A DNA stretch of 64,000 nt from assembly GCF_000510725.1 (NCBI RefSeq), contig NZ_AZNZ01000012.1, positions 43,513-107,512 on the forward strand, read 5' to 3'. The notes under the pieces were generated by a model. That model was not told the DNA's origin and did no database searches. It worked only from the letters and a program-made list of their open reading frames with translations. The DNA is from Pseudoxanthomonas sp. J31 (GTDB taxonomy: Bacteria > Pseudomonadota > Gammaproteobacteria > Xanthomonadales > Xanthomonadaceae). Position numbers and translations under genes: made by a program. Positions 28,674 through 39,375 of this stretch are shown in pieces (the stretch's first letter is position 1; each line of letters begins with the position of its first letter).

Positions 28674-29864
28674 TCAGCGTTCTGGGGGCTCGGCCACCGA
28701 GAATACCTGACGCAGGTAGGCCAGGTAGCCCGGGTCGTCGACCATGGTCTTGCCCGGGCTGTCGCTGAGCTTGGCCACCGGCTGGTCGTTGCAGCGGACC
28801 ATCTTCATCACGATCTGCAGCGGCCTGGGGCCGAGGTCGTTGGTGAGGTTGGTGCCGACCCCGAAGGACATGCGGCAGCGGCCGCGGAAGTGGTCGTACA
28901 GCGCCATCACCCGCTCGATGTCCAGGCCGTCGCTGAACACCAGGGTCTTGGTGCGAGGGTCGATCCGGTGCGCCTGCAGGTGGGCGATGATCCGCTCGCC
29001 CCATTCGAACGGGTCGCCGGAGTCGTGGCGCATGCCGTCGAACAGCTTGCAGAAGTACAGGTCGAAGTCGCGCAGGAAGGCATCCAGCCCGATCACGTCG
29101 GTCAGGGCCACGCCCAGGTCGCCGCGGTACTCGCGCGCCCAGGTATCGAACGCGGCTACCTGCGAATCGCGCAGGCGCGGGCCCAGGGCCTGGAACGCCT
29201 GCAGCCACTCGTGGGCCATCGTGCCCTGCGGCACCAGGCGGTACTTGCGCGCGAAGTACACGTTGGAGGTACCGACGAAGTGGCTGCCGAACTCGGCGCG
29301 CAGGTGCGGCAGCACCTCGCCGTGCCAGGCGTGCGAATAGCGCCGGCGGGTGCCGAAGTCGGTGATCACGCAGTCCTCGAAGCCCACCGCCTCGCGCAGG
29401 CGCGCGGTCTTGGCGCGGATCCGGCGCAGGCCTTCCTCACGGTCCGGCGGGCCGTAGGTGCCGGTCATGTACAGCTCGCTGACGATCGCCAGCAGCGGCA
29501 CCTCGAACAGGATGGTGTGCAGCCACGGCCCGCGCACGCGCAGCTCGATGCCGCCGTTCTCGTCCGGATTGGCGCGCAGCTGCACGTACTTGCGGTCGAA
29601 GTGGAACAGGCCGAGGAAATCGACGAAGTCCGGCTTGATGAAGCGCAGCCCGCGCAGGTAGTCCAGTTCCTCCGGGGTGGCGCGCAGCACGCACAGGGCG
29701 TCGATCTGGTCGGAGATCGCGTCCAGGTACGGGACCAGGTCCACGCCTTCGCTGCGGCAGCGGAACAGGTACTCGACCTGGGCGCCGGGGTGCTGGTGCA
29801 GCACCGCCTGCATCATCGTCAGCTTGTACAGGTCGGTGTCCAGCAGCGAGGGGATGATCGGCAT
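28674..29864 (-). CDS. pncB: Nicotinate phosphoribosyltransferase
   Basis: NAD salvage enzyme (396 aa) making nicotinate mononucleotide from nicotinate and PRPP. Motifs are [16 protein letters not shown] at the N-terminus, [11 protein letters not shown] around the active site, [26 protein letters not shown] and [13 protein letters not shown] (phosphate binding). The start at 29864 follows GGAGG with 5-base spacing; an ATG 7 codons upstream is less likely. It lies 17 bases downstream of the glycosyltransferase gene, so it is probably cotranscribed with it despite having an unrelated function. Confidence 0.95.
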   Translation of the reverse strand: MPIIPSLLDTDLYKLTMMQAVLHQHPGAQVEYLFRCRSEGVDLVPYLDAISDQIDALCVLRATPEELDYLRGLRFIKPDFVDFLGLFHFDRKYVQLRANPDENGGIELRVRGPWLHTILFEVPLLAIVSELYMTGTYGPPDREEGLRRIRAKTARLREAVGFEDCVITDFGTRRRYSHAWHGEVLPHLRAEFGSHFVGTSNVYFARKYRLVPQGTMAHEWLQAFQALGPRLRDSQVAAFDTWAREYRGDLGVALTDVIGLDAFLRDFDLYFCKLFDGMRHDSGDPFEWGERIIAHLQAHRIDPRTKTLVFSDGLDIERVMALYDHFRGRCRMSFGVGTNLTNDLGPRPLQIVMKMVRCNDQPVAKLSDSPGKTMVDDPGYLAYLRQVFSVAEPPER

Positions 29865-29881
29865 GGGCGCCTCCAGGGGCG

Positions 29882-30727
29882 TCATCGGCGTGGCCACATC
29901 CCCGGCAGCTTCGCCGCGAAGTGGACCCAGATCGCCGCGAATACCGCGGCACGGACGGCGAGGCCGCGACGCGGGGCCTCGAACCGGGAGAAATAGCGCC
30001 AAAGCCCGCGGTGCTTGTGCCACTCCACGAACAGCGGGCGCGAGCGGCTGGACACGCCGCGCACGTGCAGCACGGCCACGTCGTTGGCCACCGCCACCAG
30101 TGCCCCGGCCCGGCGCGCGCGGCGGCACAGGTCCAGGTCCTCGGCATGCAGGCGGTAGCCTTCGTCGAAGCCGCCGATGCGCCCGAACAGCTCCCGCGGC
30201 ACCAGCATCAGCGCGCCGGACACCGCGTCCACCGGCTGCAGCACCCGCTCCGGATCAGCCGCCACGTCCAGCTTCGCCGCGGCCGCCGGGTTGCGCAGCA
30301 TCGCCGCGAAGTCCGGATCGCGGCGGCGCGCGGCGCCGTCGTGCACGCCGTCCTCGCCGTACAGGTCCGCGCCCAGCAGGCAGGGCCCGCCATGGGCGAG
30401 CGCGTGCGCGCGCAGGCGCACCAGCGAGTCGCGCTCCACCTGCAGGTCGGGATTGACGAAGGCCAGCCACGGCGCATCGGTGTCCGCCGCGCCCTGGTTG
30501 CAGGCCACCGCGAAGCCGGGATTGTCGGGGTTGGCGATGAAGCGCACCCGCGGGTCGGCCACCGCGTGCTGGCGCGCGATCTCCAGGGTGCCGTCGTCCG
30601 AACCGTTGTCCACCACCCGGATCTGGGCGACCCCGTCGGCGATGCGCAGCCGGTGCAGGCAGGCGTCCAGGGTCGAGGCGCTGCGGTAGCTGACCACCAC
30701 CGCGGCGATGTCCGCCGGCGTGCTCAT
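29882..30727 (-). CDS. Family 2 glycosyltransferase (rhamnosyltransferase-like, WbbL type)
   Basis: 281-aa GT2 enzyme probably building a surface glycan. GT-A features are [41 protein letters not shown], the metal-binding region FVNPDLQV, then the acceptor-side [20 protein letters not shown] and [16 protein letters not shown]. This pattern is COG1216, typical of rhamnosyl and related transferases; the donor sugar is inferred only. The C-terminus has a weakly hydrophobic helix ([18 protein letters not shown]) that may touch the membrane. It overlaps the upstream gene by four bases (ATGA). Confidence 0.82.
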   Translation of the reverse strand: MSTPADIAAVVVSYRSASTLDACLHRLRIADGVAQIRVVDNGSDDGTLEIARQHAVADPRVRFIANPDNPGFAVACNQGAADTDAPWLAFVNPDLQVERDSLVRLRAHALAHGGPCLLGADLYGEDGVHDGAARRRDPDFAAMLRNPAAAAKLDVAADPERVLQPVDAVSGALMLVPRELFGRIGGFDEGYRLHAEDLDLCRRARRAGALVAVANDVAVLHVRGVSSRSRPLFVEWHKHRGLWRYFSRFEAPRRGLAVRAAVFAAIWVHFAAKLPGMWPRR

Positions 30728-31572
30728 GCGCTGGCCCCGGCAACGTCGAACAGGTCGTCCTGGCGGCTGTCGCGCAGGCGCTCGTGCAGCGCCTGCAGTT
30801 CGGCGCGCGCGCCGCGCAGCGGGTCGCGCATCAGGAAGTCCGCCAGCCGTGCCTGCCAGGCCGGCCAGCGCGCGGCCAGCAGGTCGAGGTCGCCCGGGGC
30901 CGCCCCGCCCTCGCCGCCGCGGGCGACGAACGCGGTCTCGCACAGCACGTTGCGCCAGCCCAGCCCGGCCAGGCGCAGCGACAGGTCGGCCAGGGCCCCA
31001 TACCAGGAGCCGAAACTGGCCGTGTCCAGGCCGCCGGCGCGGGCGCGCGCCGAACCGCGCAGGGCCACGGCGTGGTCGACCGCGGTCGGCAGCTCCGGGT
31101 GGCGCGGCGCCATCGCCGCGCAGGCCTGCGCGGTCAGCGCCGGATCGGCCGGCGCCGGCGCGACCTCGCCCAGGCGTGGCCAGCTGGCGACCTCGCCGGC
31201 ATTGCACCACGGGGTGGCGGTGGCGATGGAGGCGTCACGCGCCAGGCAGGAGGCCAGCTGCGCCAGCCAGCCCGGCAGCGGCTGGGCGTCGGGCGACAGC
31301 ACCACCACGTCGGCGTCGCCGCAGGCGGCCAGCATCTGCTGCAGGTGCGCGACCGGTCCGACCGGCTGCGGGCGGCGGGTGTACTCGGCGCGCAGCCGGG
31401 TGCGCTGCAGCCAGCGCTCCACCAGGGCCACGCCGCGCGGGCCGGCCTGGGCGTCGTCGGCCAGCCACACCGGGGTGCCGGCGGGCGTGGCGGCGTCGAG
31501 CGCGGCCAGGCAGGCATCCAGCGCGTCCTCGTCGGCGGCAAGCGGCAGCAGCACGATGGGCAGGTCGCTCAC
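30724..31572 (-). CDS. Glycosyltransferase-like protein (GT-A fold, divergent)
   Basis: 282-aa protein, first gene of the pncB transcript. The order of elements is that of a GT2 enzyme: IVLLPLAADEDALDACLAAL at the N-terminus, VWLADDAQAG, ADVVVLSPDAQPLPGW, then DTASFGSWYGALADLSLRLA. The usual DXD is replaced by SPD in VVLSPDAQ, and the rest is divergent, so activity is uncertain. The start is a GTG at 31572 with AAGGAG 13 bases upstream, which is rather far. It is coupled to the downstream glycosyltransferase by ATGA, which suggests the two act on the same glycan. Confidence 0.7.
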   Translation of the reverse strand: MSDLPIVLLPLAADEDALDACLAALDAATPAGTPVWLADDAQAGPRGVALVERWLQRTRLRAEYTRRPQPVGPVAHLQQMLAACGDADVVVLSPDAQPLPGWLAQLASCLARDASIATATPWCNAGEVASWPRLGEVAPAPADPALTAQACAAMAPRHPELPTAVDHAVALRGSARARAGGLDTASFGSWYGALADLSLRLAGLGWRNVLCETAFVARGGEGGAAPGDLDLLAARWPAWQARLADFLMRDPLRGARAELQALHERLRDSRQDDLFDVAGASA

Positions 31573-31640
31573 GGCGGGACCGGGACTCCTTCTGGAAACG
31601 GCGCAACTTTAGCAGGGCCGCGCGCCCGGCCCGGATACGC

Positions 31641-31664
31641 GACGGCGCCCGCCGGGGCGCCGTC
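31641..31664 (-). terminator. Hairpin downstream of purL
   Basis: Perfect 10-bp stem (31641-31650 with 31655-31664, loop GCCG), 23 bases past the purL stop, in the 114-base gap before the glycosyltransferase gene. No long T tract. A possible -10 (TAAAGT, 31611-31606 on the minus strand) for the glycosyltransferase operon lies in the same gap. Confidence 0.6.
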
Positions 31665-31686
31665 GTTCACTCCATGTCCGGGGGGC

Positions 31687-34600
31687 TCAGCCGACCCACA
31701 CGCGCGCGTTGCGGAACATCCGCATCCACGGCGAGTCGGCGCCCCAGTCGCCCGGATGCCAGCTGAGGTTGACCGTGCGCGCCACCCGCTCCGGATGCGG
31801 CATCAGGATGGTGGCGCGGCCGTCCTCGCTGGTCAGGCCGGTGATGCCGTCCGGCGAGCCGTTGGGGTTGAGCGGATAGGTGGTGGCGATGTTGCCGTCG
31901 CCGTCCACGTAGCGCAGGGCCACGCGCGCGGCCGCCTGGTCCACCGCCGAGTCGAACTCGGCGCGGCCCTCGCCGTGCGCCACCGCCACCGGGATGCGCG
32001 AACCGGCCATCCCGCGCAGCAGCACCGAGGGCGACTCCACCACCTCCAGCAGCGAGGTGCGGGCCTCGAACTGCTCGCTGCGGTTGCGCAGGAACTTCGG
32101 CCAGTGGCGGGCACCGGGGATGATGTCCTTGAGCTGGCTCATCATCTGGCAGCCGTTGCACACGCCCAGCGAGAAGGTGTCCTGCCGGGCGAAGAACGCG
32201 GCGAACGCGGCACGCAGCTCCGGGCGCTCCAGGATCGAGGTGGCCCAGCCGCGGCCGGCGCCAAGCACGTCGCCGTAGCTGAAGCCGCCGCACGCCGCCA
32301 GGCCCTTGAACCCGTCCAGGGTGGCGCGGCCGGCGACCAGGTCGCTCATGTGCACGTCGACCGGGGTGAACCCGGCGCGGTCGAACGCGCGCGCCATCTC
32401 GATGTGGCTGTTGACGCCCTGCTCGCGCAGGATCGCCACCCGCGGCCGCGCGCCGGTGTTGATGAACGGCGCGGCCACGTCCTCAGCCGGGTCGAAGCTC
32501 AGCTGCGGCTTCAGTCCCGGGGCGGAGAAATCGCGCGCCACCGCGCGCTCCTCGTCGGCGCTGTCGGGGTTGTCGCGCAGCTTCTGCATGGCGTGGGTGA
32601 CCGACCACCAGGCATCGAACAGCTCGTCCCACTCCCACTGCGCCAGCAGCGCACCGGAATGGCGCACGCGGACGCGCGGAGTGCCGGTCGGACGGGCGAT
32701 GCGCTGGGCGCACTCGGTCAGGGCATGGCGCTCGACCAAGTCGGCGAACGCGGCGCGGTCCTCGTCGGCGACCTGCACGATCGCGCCCAGCTCCTCGTTG
32801 AACAGGGTGCGGAACGGATCATCGCCCCAGCCGTCGAGCACGATGTCCAGGCCGCGGCGCGAGGCGAAGGCCATCTCGCACAGCGCGGCGAAGGCGCCGC
32901 CGTCGCTGCGGTCGTGGTAGGCCAGCAGCAGCCCGGCCTCGCGCGCATCGCGGATGAGGGCGAAGAAGTTGCGCAGGCGCTCGGGGTCGTCCAGGTCCGG
33001 GACCTCGCCGCCGAACGCCGGCAGCTGGCCTTCGGCGTGCACCTGGGCCAGCACCGAGCCGCCCAGGCGCTGGCGCCCGCCACCCAGTCCGATCAGCCAC
33101 AGGTCGCTTTCCGGCTCGGCGGCCAGCAGCGGGGTCAGCTGCCGGCGCACGTCGGCCACCGGCGCGAACGCCGAGACCACCAGCGACACCGGCGACACCG
33201 ACTTCTGCGGCTGGCCGTCGGCCTGCCACTGCGCCTGCATCGACAGCGAGTCCTTGCCCACCGGGATGCTGACTTCCAGCTCCGGGCACAGTTCCATGCC
33301 CACCGCGTGCACGGCGTCGTACAGCAGCGCATCCTCGCCCGGGTGGCCGGCGGCCGCCATCCAGTTGGCCGACAGCTTGACCTGCTCCAGCGCCTCGACC
33401 GGCGCCGCACACAGGTTGGTGATCGCCTCGCCCACCGCCATGCGCGCGGCCGCGGCCGAATCCAGCAGGGCCAGCGGGGTGCGCTCGCCGATCGCCATGG
33501 CCTCGCCGGCCACGCCGTCGTAGTCGGCCAGGGTGATGGCGCAGTCGGCCAGCGGCAGCTGCCAGGGGCCGATCATCTGGTCGCGCGCGGTCAGGCCGCC
33601 GACGCTGCGGTCGCCGATGGTGACCAGGAAGCTCTTGGCGGCCACGGTCGGGTGCGCGAGCACGCGCAGGCCGGCCTGGCGCAGGTCCAGCGCGGCGGTG
33701 CTCAGCGCCGGCCACGGCGCGGGCGCCGGGTGCACGGTGTCGCGGTGCATCTTCGGCGGCTTGCCGAACAGCACGTCCATGGGCAGGTCGATCGCCGGGT
33801 CGGCCGGGATGTTGCCCGGGGTCGCGCCGTAGGCCACGACCAGCCGCTGCTCGGCGGTGGCCACGCCCACGGCGGCGAACGGGCAGCGCTCGCGCGCGCA
33901 GATCTCGGCGAACTCGTCCAGGCGTTCGGCCGGGATGCCCAGCACGTAGCGCTCCTGCGACTCGTTGCACCACAGCTCCAGCGGCGACAGCGACGGGTCG
34001 TCGGTCGGCACCTTGGCCAGGTCGATCACGCCGCCCACGCCGGAGTCGTGCAGCAGCTCGGGGATGGCGTTGGACAGGCCGCCGGCGCCGACGTCGTGGA
34101 AGAAGTGGATCGGGTTGCGCTCGCCCATCGCCACGCAGCGGTCGATGACCTCCTGGCAGCGGCGCTCCATCTCCGGGTTGTCGCGCTGCACGCTGGCGAA
34201 GTCCAGGTCCTCGGCGCTCTCGCCGGAGGCCACCGAACTGGCGGCGCCACCGCCCAGGCCGATCAGCATCGCCGGGCCGCCGAGCACGATCACCGCGTCG
34301 CCGGGCTTGAGCGGGATCTTCTCCACCTGCACGCGGTCGATCGCGCCCAGGCCGCCGGCCAGCATGATCGGCTTGTCGTAGGCGCGGACCAGCTTGCTGC
34401 CGTCCGGGCCCTCGCCTTCCGGCAGCTCGAAGCTGCGGAAGTAGCCCAGCAGGTTCGGCCGGCCGAACTCGTTGTTGAACGCGGCGCCACCCAGCGGGCC
34501 GTCGAGCATGATCTCCAGCGCCGGGGCCATGCGCGGGTTGAGCGCGCGCTCGCCCTCCCACGGCTGCGGCAGCGTGGGGATGCGCAGGTGGGACACGGTG

Positions 34601-35580
34601 AAGCCGGTCAGGCCGGCCTTGGGCTTGCCGCCGCGGCCGGTGGCGCCCTCGTCGCGGATCTCGCCGCCGGCGCCGGTGGAGGCGCCCGCGAACGGCGAGA
34701 TCGCGGTGGGATGGTTGTGGGTCTCGACCTTGATCTGGAACGCCGAGGGCACCGGCGGCTCGCTGCGGTACTCGCCGGTCGCCGGGTCCGGGCGGTAGCG
34801 CGAGGCCACGTGCCCCTCGATCACCGCGGCGTTGTCGCTGTACGCGCTGAGCGTGTGCTGCGGCGCCTTCTGGTGGGTGTTGCGGATCATCCGGAACAGG
34901 GAACGCTCCTGCTCCTTGCCGTCGATGGTCCAGCTGGCGTTGAAGATCTTGTGCCGGCAGTGCTCGGAGTTGGCCTGCGCGAACATCATCAGCTCAACGT
35001 CCGAGGGATCGCGGCCCAGCTCGGCGTAGCGCGCGCGCAGGTACTCGATCTCGTCCTCGGCCAGGGCCAGGCCCAGGCGGCGGTTGGCCGCTTCCAGCCC
35101 GTCCAGCGGGATGCGCTCCAGCGGGCGCCGCGCCGGGGCGGCGAACAGCGCCGAGGCCGCCTCGCGCGACTCCAGCAGCGACTGGGTCATCGGGTCGTGC
35201 AGCAGCTTGCCGAGCGCGGCCTGGGTCGCGGCGTCGTCCGGCCAGCCTGCCAGGTCCAGGCGCATGCCGCGCTCGACCCGGGCGACCGGCTGGCCGGCGC
35301 CCTGCAGCAGTTCGGTGGCCTTGCTCGACCACGGCGAGCGCGTGCCCAGGCGCGGCACCACGTAGCGCGACAGCGCGCCTTCGGCCCGCGGCGCCGGCTC
35401 CGGGCCGGCCTGGAGGATGCGGTTGAGCGCGTCCGGATCCGGTGCGGCATCGCCCGGCTGGACGAAGTAGACGTGCCAGGCGCCTTCGATGCGCAGGCCG
35501 GGGACGAGGGACTGCAGGCGGGTTTGGAGCCGTTGCCGGCGGAACGGCGAAAGGGCGGGCGCGCCCTCGAGGACGATCAT
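31687..35580 (-). CDS. purL: Phosphoribosylformylglycinamidine synthase PurL (large, single-chain)
   Basis: De novo purine enzyme (1297 aa, matching E. coli PurL at 1295) converting FGAR, glutamine and ATP to FGAM. The N-terminus [18 protein letters not shown] aligns with the family, so the start is 35580; the 65 codons open upstream are low-complexity. Synthetase motifs include [43 protein letters not shown] and [17 protein letters not shown]. The C-terminal glutaminase has the nucleophile in [10 protein letters not shown] (about residue 1140) and the His/Glu pair in [10 protein letters not shown]. Monocistronic by position. Confidence 0.97.
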   Translation of the reverse strand: MIVLEGAPALSPFRRQRLQTRLQSLVPGLRIEGAWHVYFVQPGDAAPDPDALNRILQAGPEPAPRAEGALSRYVVPRLGTRSPWSSKATELLQGAGQPVARVERGMRLDLAGWPDDAATQAALGKLLHDPMTQSLLESREAASALFAAPARRPLERIPLDGLEAANRRLGLALAEDEIEYLRARYAELGRDPSDVELMMFAQANSEHCRHKIFNASWTIDGKEQERSLFRMIRNTHQKAPQHTLSAYSDNAAVIEGHVASRYRPDPATGEYRSEPPVPSAFQIKVETHNHPTAISPFAGASTGAGGEIRDEGATGRGGKPKAGLTGFTVSHLRIPTLPQPWEGERALNPRMAPALEIMLDGPLGGAAFNNEFGRPNLLGYFRSFELPEGEGPDGSKLVRAYDKPIMLAGGLGAIDRVQVEKIPLKPGDAVIVLGGPAMLIGLGGGAASSVASGESAEDLDFASVQRDNPEMERRCQEVIDRCVAMGERNPIHFFHDVGAGGLSNAIPELLHDSGVGGVIDLAKVPTDDPSLSPLELWCNESQERYVLGIPAERLDEFAEICARERCPFAAVGVATAEQRLVVAYGATPGNIPADPAIDLPMDVLFGKPPKMHRDTVHPAPAPWPALSTAALDLRQAGLRVLAHPTVAAKSFLVTIGDRSVGGLTARDQMIGPWQLPLADCAITLADYDGVAGEAMAIGERTPLALLDSAAAARMAVGEAITNLCAAPVEALEQVKLSANWMAAAGHPGEDALLYDAVHAVGMELCPELEVSIPVGKDSLSMQAQWQADGQPQKSVSPVSLVVSAFAPVADVRRQLTPLLAAEPESDLWLIGLGGGRQRLGGSVLAQVHAEGQLPAFGGEVPDLDDPERLRNFFALIRDAREAGLLLAYHDRSDGGAFAALCEMAFASRRGLDIVLDGWGDDPFRTLFNEELGAIVQVADEDRAAFADLVERHALTECAQRIARPTGTPRVRVRHSGALLAQWEWDELFDAWWSVTHAMQKLRDNPDSADEERAVARDFSAPGLKPQLSFDPAEDVAAPFINTGARPRVAILREQGVNSHIEMARAFDRAGFTPVDVHMSDLVAGRATLDGFKGLAACGGFSYGDVLGAGRGWATSILERPELRAAFAAFFARQDTFSLGVCNGCQMMSQLKDIIPGARHWPKFLRNRSEQFEARTSLLEVVESPSVLLRGMAGSRIPVAVAHGEGRAEFDSAVDQAAARVALRYVDGDGNIATTYPLNPNGSPDGITGLTSEDGRATILMPHPERVARTVNLSWHPGDWGADSPWMRMFRNARVWVG

Positions 35581-35680
35581 GTCCGGGAGATGTCGCTGGG
35601 AAAGGCCGGCCATTGTACCGGACCCGGCCGCCGGCTTCGCCGCGGGCGGCCGCGGTGGCGGCCGCGCCGGAAGCGGCGGT

Positions 35681-36481
35681 TCAGCGCCCGCCGGCGCCCT
35701 CGCCCTTGCCGGCCAGGCGGTCCAGCGCCTCGCGCAGCGCCGCCGGGGCCATGTAGCCGCCCAGCTGGGTGCCATCGGGCGCGAACACCGCCGGGGTGCC
35801 GTTGACCCCGACCCGCTGGCCGATCGTGTAGTGCATCGCCACCGGGCTGGTGCAGCTGCGCGCCTGCACCCGGCCGCCGGCCTTGGCCTCGGTCAGGGCG
35901 CGGCGCCGGTCGGGCGCGCACCACACCGAGACCATGTCGCGGAAGTCCTGGCTGGCCATGCCCATGCGCGGGAAGGCCAGGTACTCCACCGCGATGCCCT
36001 GGCGGTTGTACTCGGCGATCTGCTCGTGCATGCGCCGGCAGTAGCCGCATTCGACGTCGGTGAACACGGTCACCGTGTACGCCGGGTTGGCCGGCGCGAA
36101 CACGATGCGCTCCTCCTTCGGCACCCCGGCCAGGACCTTGCGGCGGTAGGCGTTGAGGCCCGGGCTGGCGGCCGGCGCGCGCGCCTTCAGGTCGATCGGC
36201 TGCGACTGCAGCAGGTAGCGGCCGTCGTCGGAGACGTACAGCACCTGGCCCTCGAGCAGGACCTCGCGGAAGCCGGGGAACGGCGCCGCGCCGAGGTAAT
36301 CCGGCTCCGCGCCCGGGACCACCTCCGCCAGCGCGGCGCGCACCGCCTGCTCGGGACCGCCCTTGCCGGCAGCGCCCGGTTTGGCGCCCCCTGCGGCCTT
36401 GTCGGGCGTGGACGGAGCCGGCTGGGCACAGGCGCCAAGGCTGATCGCGCAGAGCAGCGCGACGGCAAGCGGTCGGAACAT
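35681..36481 (-). CDS. dsbC: Thiol:disulfide interchange protein DsbC (possible lipoprotein)
   Basis: 266-aa periplasmic disulfide isomerase. The active site is [12 protein letters not shown] (CGYC) and the cis-proline loop is [11 protein letters not shown]. The N-terminal dimerisation domain is visible as [15 protein letters not shown], and a second Cys pair ([14 protein letters not shown]) matches DsbC's structural disulfide. The signal peptide ends in SLGACAQP, a good lipobox with Cys18, so the protein may be a lipoprotein rather than soluble. The start at 36481 gives the signal peptide. It lies next to xerD, as in E. coli (xerD-dsbC). Confidence 0.93.
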   Translation of the reverse strand: MFRPLAVALLCAISLGACAQPAPSTPDKAAGGAKPGAAGKGGPEQAVRAALAEVVPGAEPDYLGAAPFPGFREVLLEGQVLYVSDDGRYLLQSQPIDLKARAPAASPGLNAYRRKVLAGVPKEERIVFAPANPAYTVTVFTDVECGYCRRMHEQIAEYNRQGIAVEYLAFPRMGMASQDFRDMVSVWCAPDRRRALTEAKAGGRVQARSCTSPVAMHYTIGQRVGVNGTPAVFAPDGTQLGGYMAPAALREALDRLAGKGEGAGGR

Positions 36482-36648
36482 TCGGAAAACCTGTCGGGAC
36501 TGAGGCCGGGGATTCTGGCACAGCGCCGATGAGCGGATCCGCACCGGGGCCTGGCCGGCGCTTCCTCCGCGGTATCGCGGCGCCTGCCCCCCCGCCGGCA
36601 GGGGCCCAGGGAGCCTGCCATCCCTGGCGCACGTCGGCTTAGGCCCCG

Positions 36649-36670
36649 GCCCGGCCATCCATGGCCGGGC
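36649..36670. repeat. Inverted repeat GCCCGGCC-N6-GGCCGGGC
   Basis: 8-bp perfect arms around ATCCAT in the 223-base gap between xerD and dsbC. Next to a second, longer palindrome, so the gap holds two consecutive hairpins. The remainder (36482-36648) shows only short GC-rich dyads. Confidence 0.55.
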
Positions 36671-36674
36671 GTTC

Positions 36675-36704
36675 GCCCCTTTTGCGGCATGCCGCAAAAG
36701 GGGC
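36675..36704. terminator. 30-bp perfect palindrome abutting the xerD stop
   Basis: Arms of 15 bases (36675-36689, 36690-36704), GCCCCTTTTGCGGCA and its exact complement. The last base touches the xerD stop codon at 36705. The built-in A4/T4 stretches suit termination on either strand; on the minus strand it would end xerD transcription. It could also be a binding palindrome. Confidence 0.6.
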
Positions 36705-37640
36705 TCACCCCCTCGGATGGTGCTTTGCGTGGAGGCGTTGGAGGTGCTGGCGCGCGACCATGGTGTAGATCTGGGTGGTCGACAGGCTGGAGTGGCCCAG
36801 CAGCAGCTGCAGCGCGCGCAGGTCGGCGCCGTGGTTGAGCAGGTGGGTGGCGAAGCTGTGGCGCAGGCCGTGCGGGGTCACCGAGCGTGGATCGATCCCG
36901 GCGGCGGCGGCATGGCGCTTGATCGCGCGCCAGAAGTCCTGGCGGGTCGGCGCGCTGCGGCCGGCACCGAGGAACAGCGGCACCTCGCCGCTGGCGTCGG
37001 GCGCCACCGGACGGCCGCCGGCCAGCACCGGGCGGGCCTCGCGCAGGTAGCGCTCGAGCCAGTCCTGCGATTCCTCGCCCAGCGGCACCAGCCGCTCCTT
37101 CGAGCCCTTGCCGCGCACCCGGACCACGCCCTGGCGCAGGTTGACCGCATTGGCCGGCAGGTTGACCAGCTCGCTCACGCGCAGGCCGGCGGCGTACATC
37201 AGCTCGAGCATGGCGCGGTCGCGCAGCCCCTCGGGCGTGGACACGTCCGGCGCTGCGAGCAGGGCCGCGACCTGGGACTCGGACATGGCCTTGGGCAGCG
37301 GCCGCGGCAGGCGGGGCGGGTCGATCAGCGCGGCCGGGTCGTCCCGGCGGATCCCCGCCAGGACCAGGTGGGCGTAAAACGCGCGCAGGCAGGCGCGCAG
37401 GCGGGCATTGCTGCGCGGGCCGTAGCCCTGGTCCGCGCGCCAGGCCAGGTAGGCGAACAACGCCTCGCGGTCGGCGCCCACCAGCCCGCCGCCGGCGCCG
37501 TCGCGCCAGCGCGCCAGCAGCTCCAGGTCGCGGCGGTAGGCCTCCAGGCTGGCCCGGGCCAGGCCGCGCTCGGCCCAGGCAGCGTCCAGGAAGCGCGCGA
37601 TCGCGCGGGCATCGTCCTCGCGCAGCGGCGGCAGGGCCAT
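36705..37640 (-). CDS. xerD: Tyrosine recombinase XerD
   Basis: Site-specific recombinase (311 aa) that with XerC resolves chromosome dimers at dif. The N-terminal SAM-like domain reads [24 protein letters not shown]. Catalytic residues are Arg in [13 protein letters not shown] (about residue 152), [12 protein letters not shown] (His-x-x-Arg, about 252), the following [13 protein letters not shown] (His and nucleophilic Tyr, about 290) and the XerD-typical tail [12 protein letters not shown]. The start at 37640 matches usual length; a GTG at 37685 (15 codons longer) is an alternative. Neither has a strong Shine-Dalgarno sequence. Confidence 0.94.
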   Translation of the reverse strand: MALPPLREDDARAIARFLDAAWAERGLARASLEAYRRDLELLARWRDGAGGGLVGADREALFAYLAWRADQGYGPRSNARLRACLRAFYAHLVLAGIRRDDPAALIDPPRLPRPLPKAMSESQVAALLAAPDVSTPEGLRDRAMLELMYAAGLRVSELVNLPANAVNLRQGVVRVRGKGSKERLVPLGEESQDWLERYLREARPVLAGGRPVAPDASGEVPLFLGAGRSAPTRQDFWRAIKRHAAAAGIDPRSVTPHGLRHSFATHLLNHGADLRALQLLLGHSSLSTTQIYTMVARQHLQRLHAKHHPRG

Positions 37641-37770
37641 GGCCTGCCCGCGGCGCTCGGCCGCAGTGCGGGGACGGTCGCTCACCGGGCGGCTCCGGCG
37701 GCGTGGCAGGCGGGGCAACGGCGCTTCATCGCGCAACAGGATACGTCGCCGCGCCGCTATCCTTTGCCGC

Positions 37771-38271
37771 ATGCACGTCCCCGCCCAGCCCTCCCCTGCC
37801 GCCGAAGCGGCTTCCGCCGCGCGCCCATCGGCGCTGGTCCTCCGCCGCCTGCTGTCCCTGTGCTACGACCTGCTGCCGGTGGTGGCACTGTGGATGCTGA
37901 CCGCGATCCCGTTCGTGCTGCTGGACGTGGCCCTGCACGGCGGCGACACCCGCCACAACATCGAGCCCTTCAGCCTGATGTCCTGGCTGCTGTGGTCCGC
38001 GTGCTGGGCGGTCACCGGCCTGTACGCCACCGTCAGCTGGCGCCGCGGCGGCCAGACCCTGGGCATGCGCCCGTGGCGGCTGCGGCTGCGCACGGCCGAC
38101 GGCGCGCCGCCGTCATGGCGGGCGCTGTGGTTGCGCTACGCGGTGGGCACGCTGTCGCTGCTGGCCGGCGGGCTGGGCTTCTGGTGGGCCTGGTTCGACC
38201 GCGGCCGCCTGGCCTGGCACGACCGCGCCAGCGGTACCGGCCTGGAGCGGCTGCCGAAGCGCAAGAAGTAG
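37771..38271 (+). CDS. RDD-family membrane protein
   Basis: 166-aa integral membrane protein with three hydrophobic segments ([60 protein letters not shown]). The conserved RDD features are RRLLSLCYD near the N-terminus and [14 protein letters not shown] before the last helix, ending in WHDRASGT. Function of the family is poorly known (ion or osmolyte transport proposed). Ends three bases before the stop of convergent lptG. Confidence 0.85.
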   Translation: MHVPAQPSPAAEAASAARPSALVLRRLLSLCYDLLPVVALWMLTAIPFVLLDVALHGGDTRHNIEPFSLMSWLLWSACWAVTGLYATVSWRRGGQTLGMRPWRLRLRTADGAPPSWRALWLRYAVGTLSLLAGGLGFWWAWFDRGRLAWHDRASGTGLERLPKRKK

Positions 38272-38274
38272 GCC

Positions 38275-39375
38275 TCAGCCGGACTTGCGCCGGAACAGCC
38301 ACCACGAGGTGGCCAGCATCAGCATCGGCGGCAGGGCGTAGGCGATGCGGTAGTCGAAGCGGAACGCCCCGGCCAGCCGCCCGAACTGCATCTGCAGCAG
38401 CATGAAGCCCAGCGAGAACACGATGCCCAGGAACAGGCGCTTGCCCATGCCGCCGCTGCGCAGGCTGCCGAACGCGAACGGCACCGCGGCCAGGCACAGG
38501 GCCAGCACGTTCAACGGGTAGAACCAGCGGCTCCAGTAGGTGTCCTCGTAGTCGCGTGCGTCCAGGCCGTTGCGCCGGCGGTACTCGATGCTGGCCTGCA
38601 GGTCGGCGGCCGAGAGGTTGCGCGGACGGGTCACGCCGGCGGCCAGGGCGTTGGGATCCAGCTCCGAATTCCAGCGCTGCTCCTCGGCGGTGGTCTGCAC
38701 CGCGCTGGCCTCGCCGAACGCCACCCGCCGCACCTGGCGCAACTTCCAGCCGCCGGCGTCGTGCACGGCCATGCCGGCGCGGGTCAGCGCCAGCAGGCGG
38801 CCGTCCCCGCCCACCTGGTACAGGCGCACGTCGCGCAGCTCCAGCACGCGCTGGCCGCCCTCCACCCGCTCCTGGCCGTCGACCGCGTTGAGGAAGGTGT
38901 CGCCCTCGCGGGCCCACAGGCCGGAGTAACGGGCCATGGCCACGTTGTTGGTCTTGGCCGCCAGCTTGAGCTGGTCGGCCTGGCGCTGGCCCCAGGGGGC
39001 CAGGGTCTCGCCGGTCAGCACCATCAGCGCGGTCAGCAGCACCAGGGCCGCGGCCACCGAGATCGACAGCCGGCGCCGCGACAGGCCCAGCGCGCGCAGC
39101 GCGGTCAGCTCCGAGGTGCCGGCCAGCTGGCCGAGGCCCAGCAGCGAGCCGATCACCGCCGCGTACGGGAAGATCGTGTAGGCCCGGCGCGGCACCGAAT
39201 AGGCCACCACCGCCAGCGCGGTGGGGAAGTCGTAGCTGCCCTTGCCGAGGTCGCCGAGCTGGCCGGACAGGGCCAGGACCACGTCCAGGCCAACCAGCAC
39301 CGCCCAGGTCAGCAGCACCGAGGCCAGGACCACCCGGCCGATGTACAGGTCGTGCAGGCGCACCAGGGACCTCAT
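38275..39375 (-). CDS. lptG: LPS export ABC transporter permease LptG
   Basis: 366-aa inner-membrane permease of the LptB2FG complex that extracts lipopolysaccharide from the inner membrane. Membrane helices flank a periplasmic beta-jellyroll (about residues 135-270, for example LWAREGDTFLNAVDGQERVE). The TM4 region DTYWSRWFYPLNVLALCLAAV and the coupling-helix area SELTALRALGLSRRRL are typical. The start overlaps the lptF stop (ATGA). Confidence 0.95.
   Translation of the reverse strand: MRSLVRLHDLYIGRVVLASVLLTWAVLVGLDVVLALSGQLGDLGKGSYDFPTALAVVAYSVPRRAYTIFPYAAVIGSLLGLGQLAGTSELTALRALGLSRRRLSISVAAALVLLTALMVLTGETLAPWGQRQADQLKLAAKTNNVAMARYSGLWAREGDTFLNAVDGQERVEGGQRVLELRDVRLYQVGGDGRLLALTRAGMAVHDAGGWKLRQVRRVAFGEASAVQTTAEEQRWNSELDPNALAAGVTRPRNLSAADLQASIEYRRRNGLDARDYEDTYWSRWFYPLNVLALCLAAVPFAFGSLRSGGMGKRLFLGIVFSLGFMLLQMQFGRLAGAFRFDYRIAYALPPMLMLATSWWLFRRKSG

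Noticed and set aside
30784..35805. 1673-codon open frame on the + strand opposite the glycosyltransferase and purL genes
   Set aside because: Crosses three genes and an intergenic hairpin with Arg/Gln/Ala-rich sequence; artefact of GC bias.
36705..37640. Tyrosine recombinase as sign of a prophage or integron
   Set aside because: Sequence and dsbC neighbour identify housekeeping XerD; no att sites, phage or cassette genes nearby.
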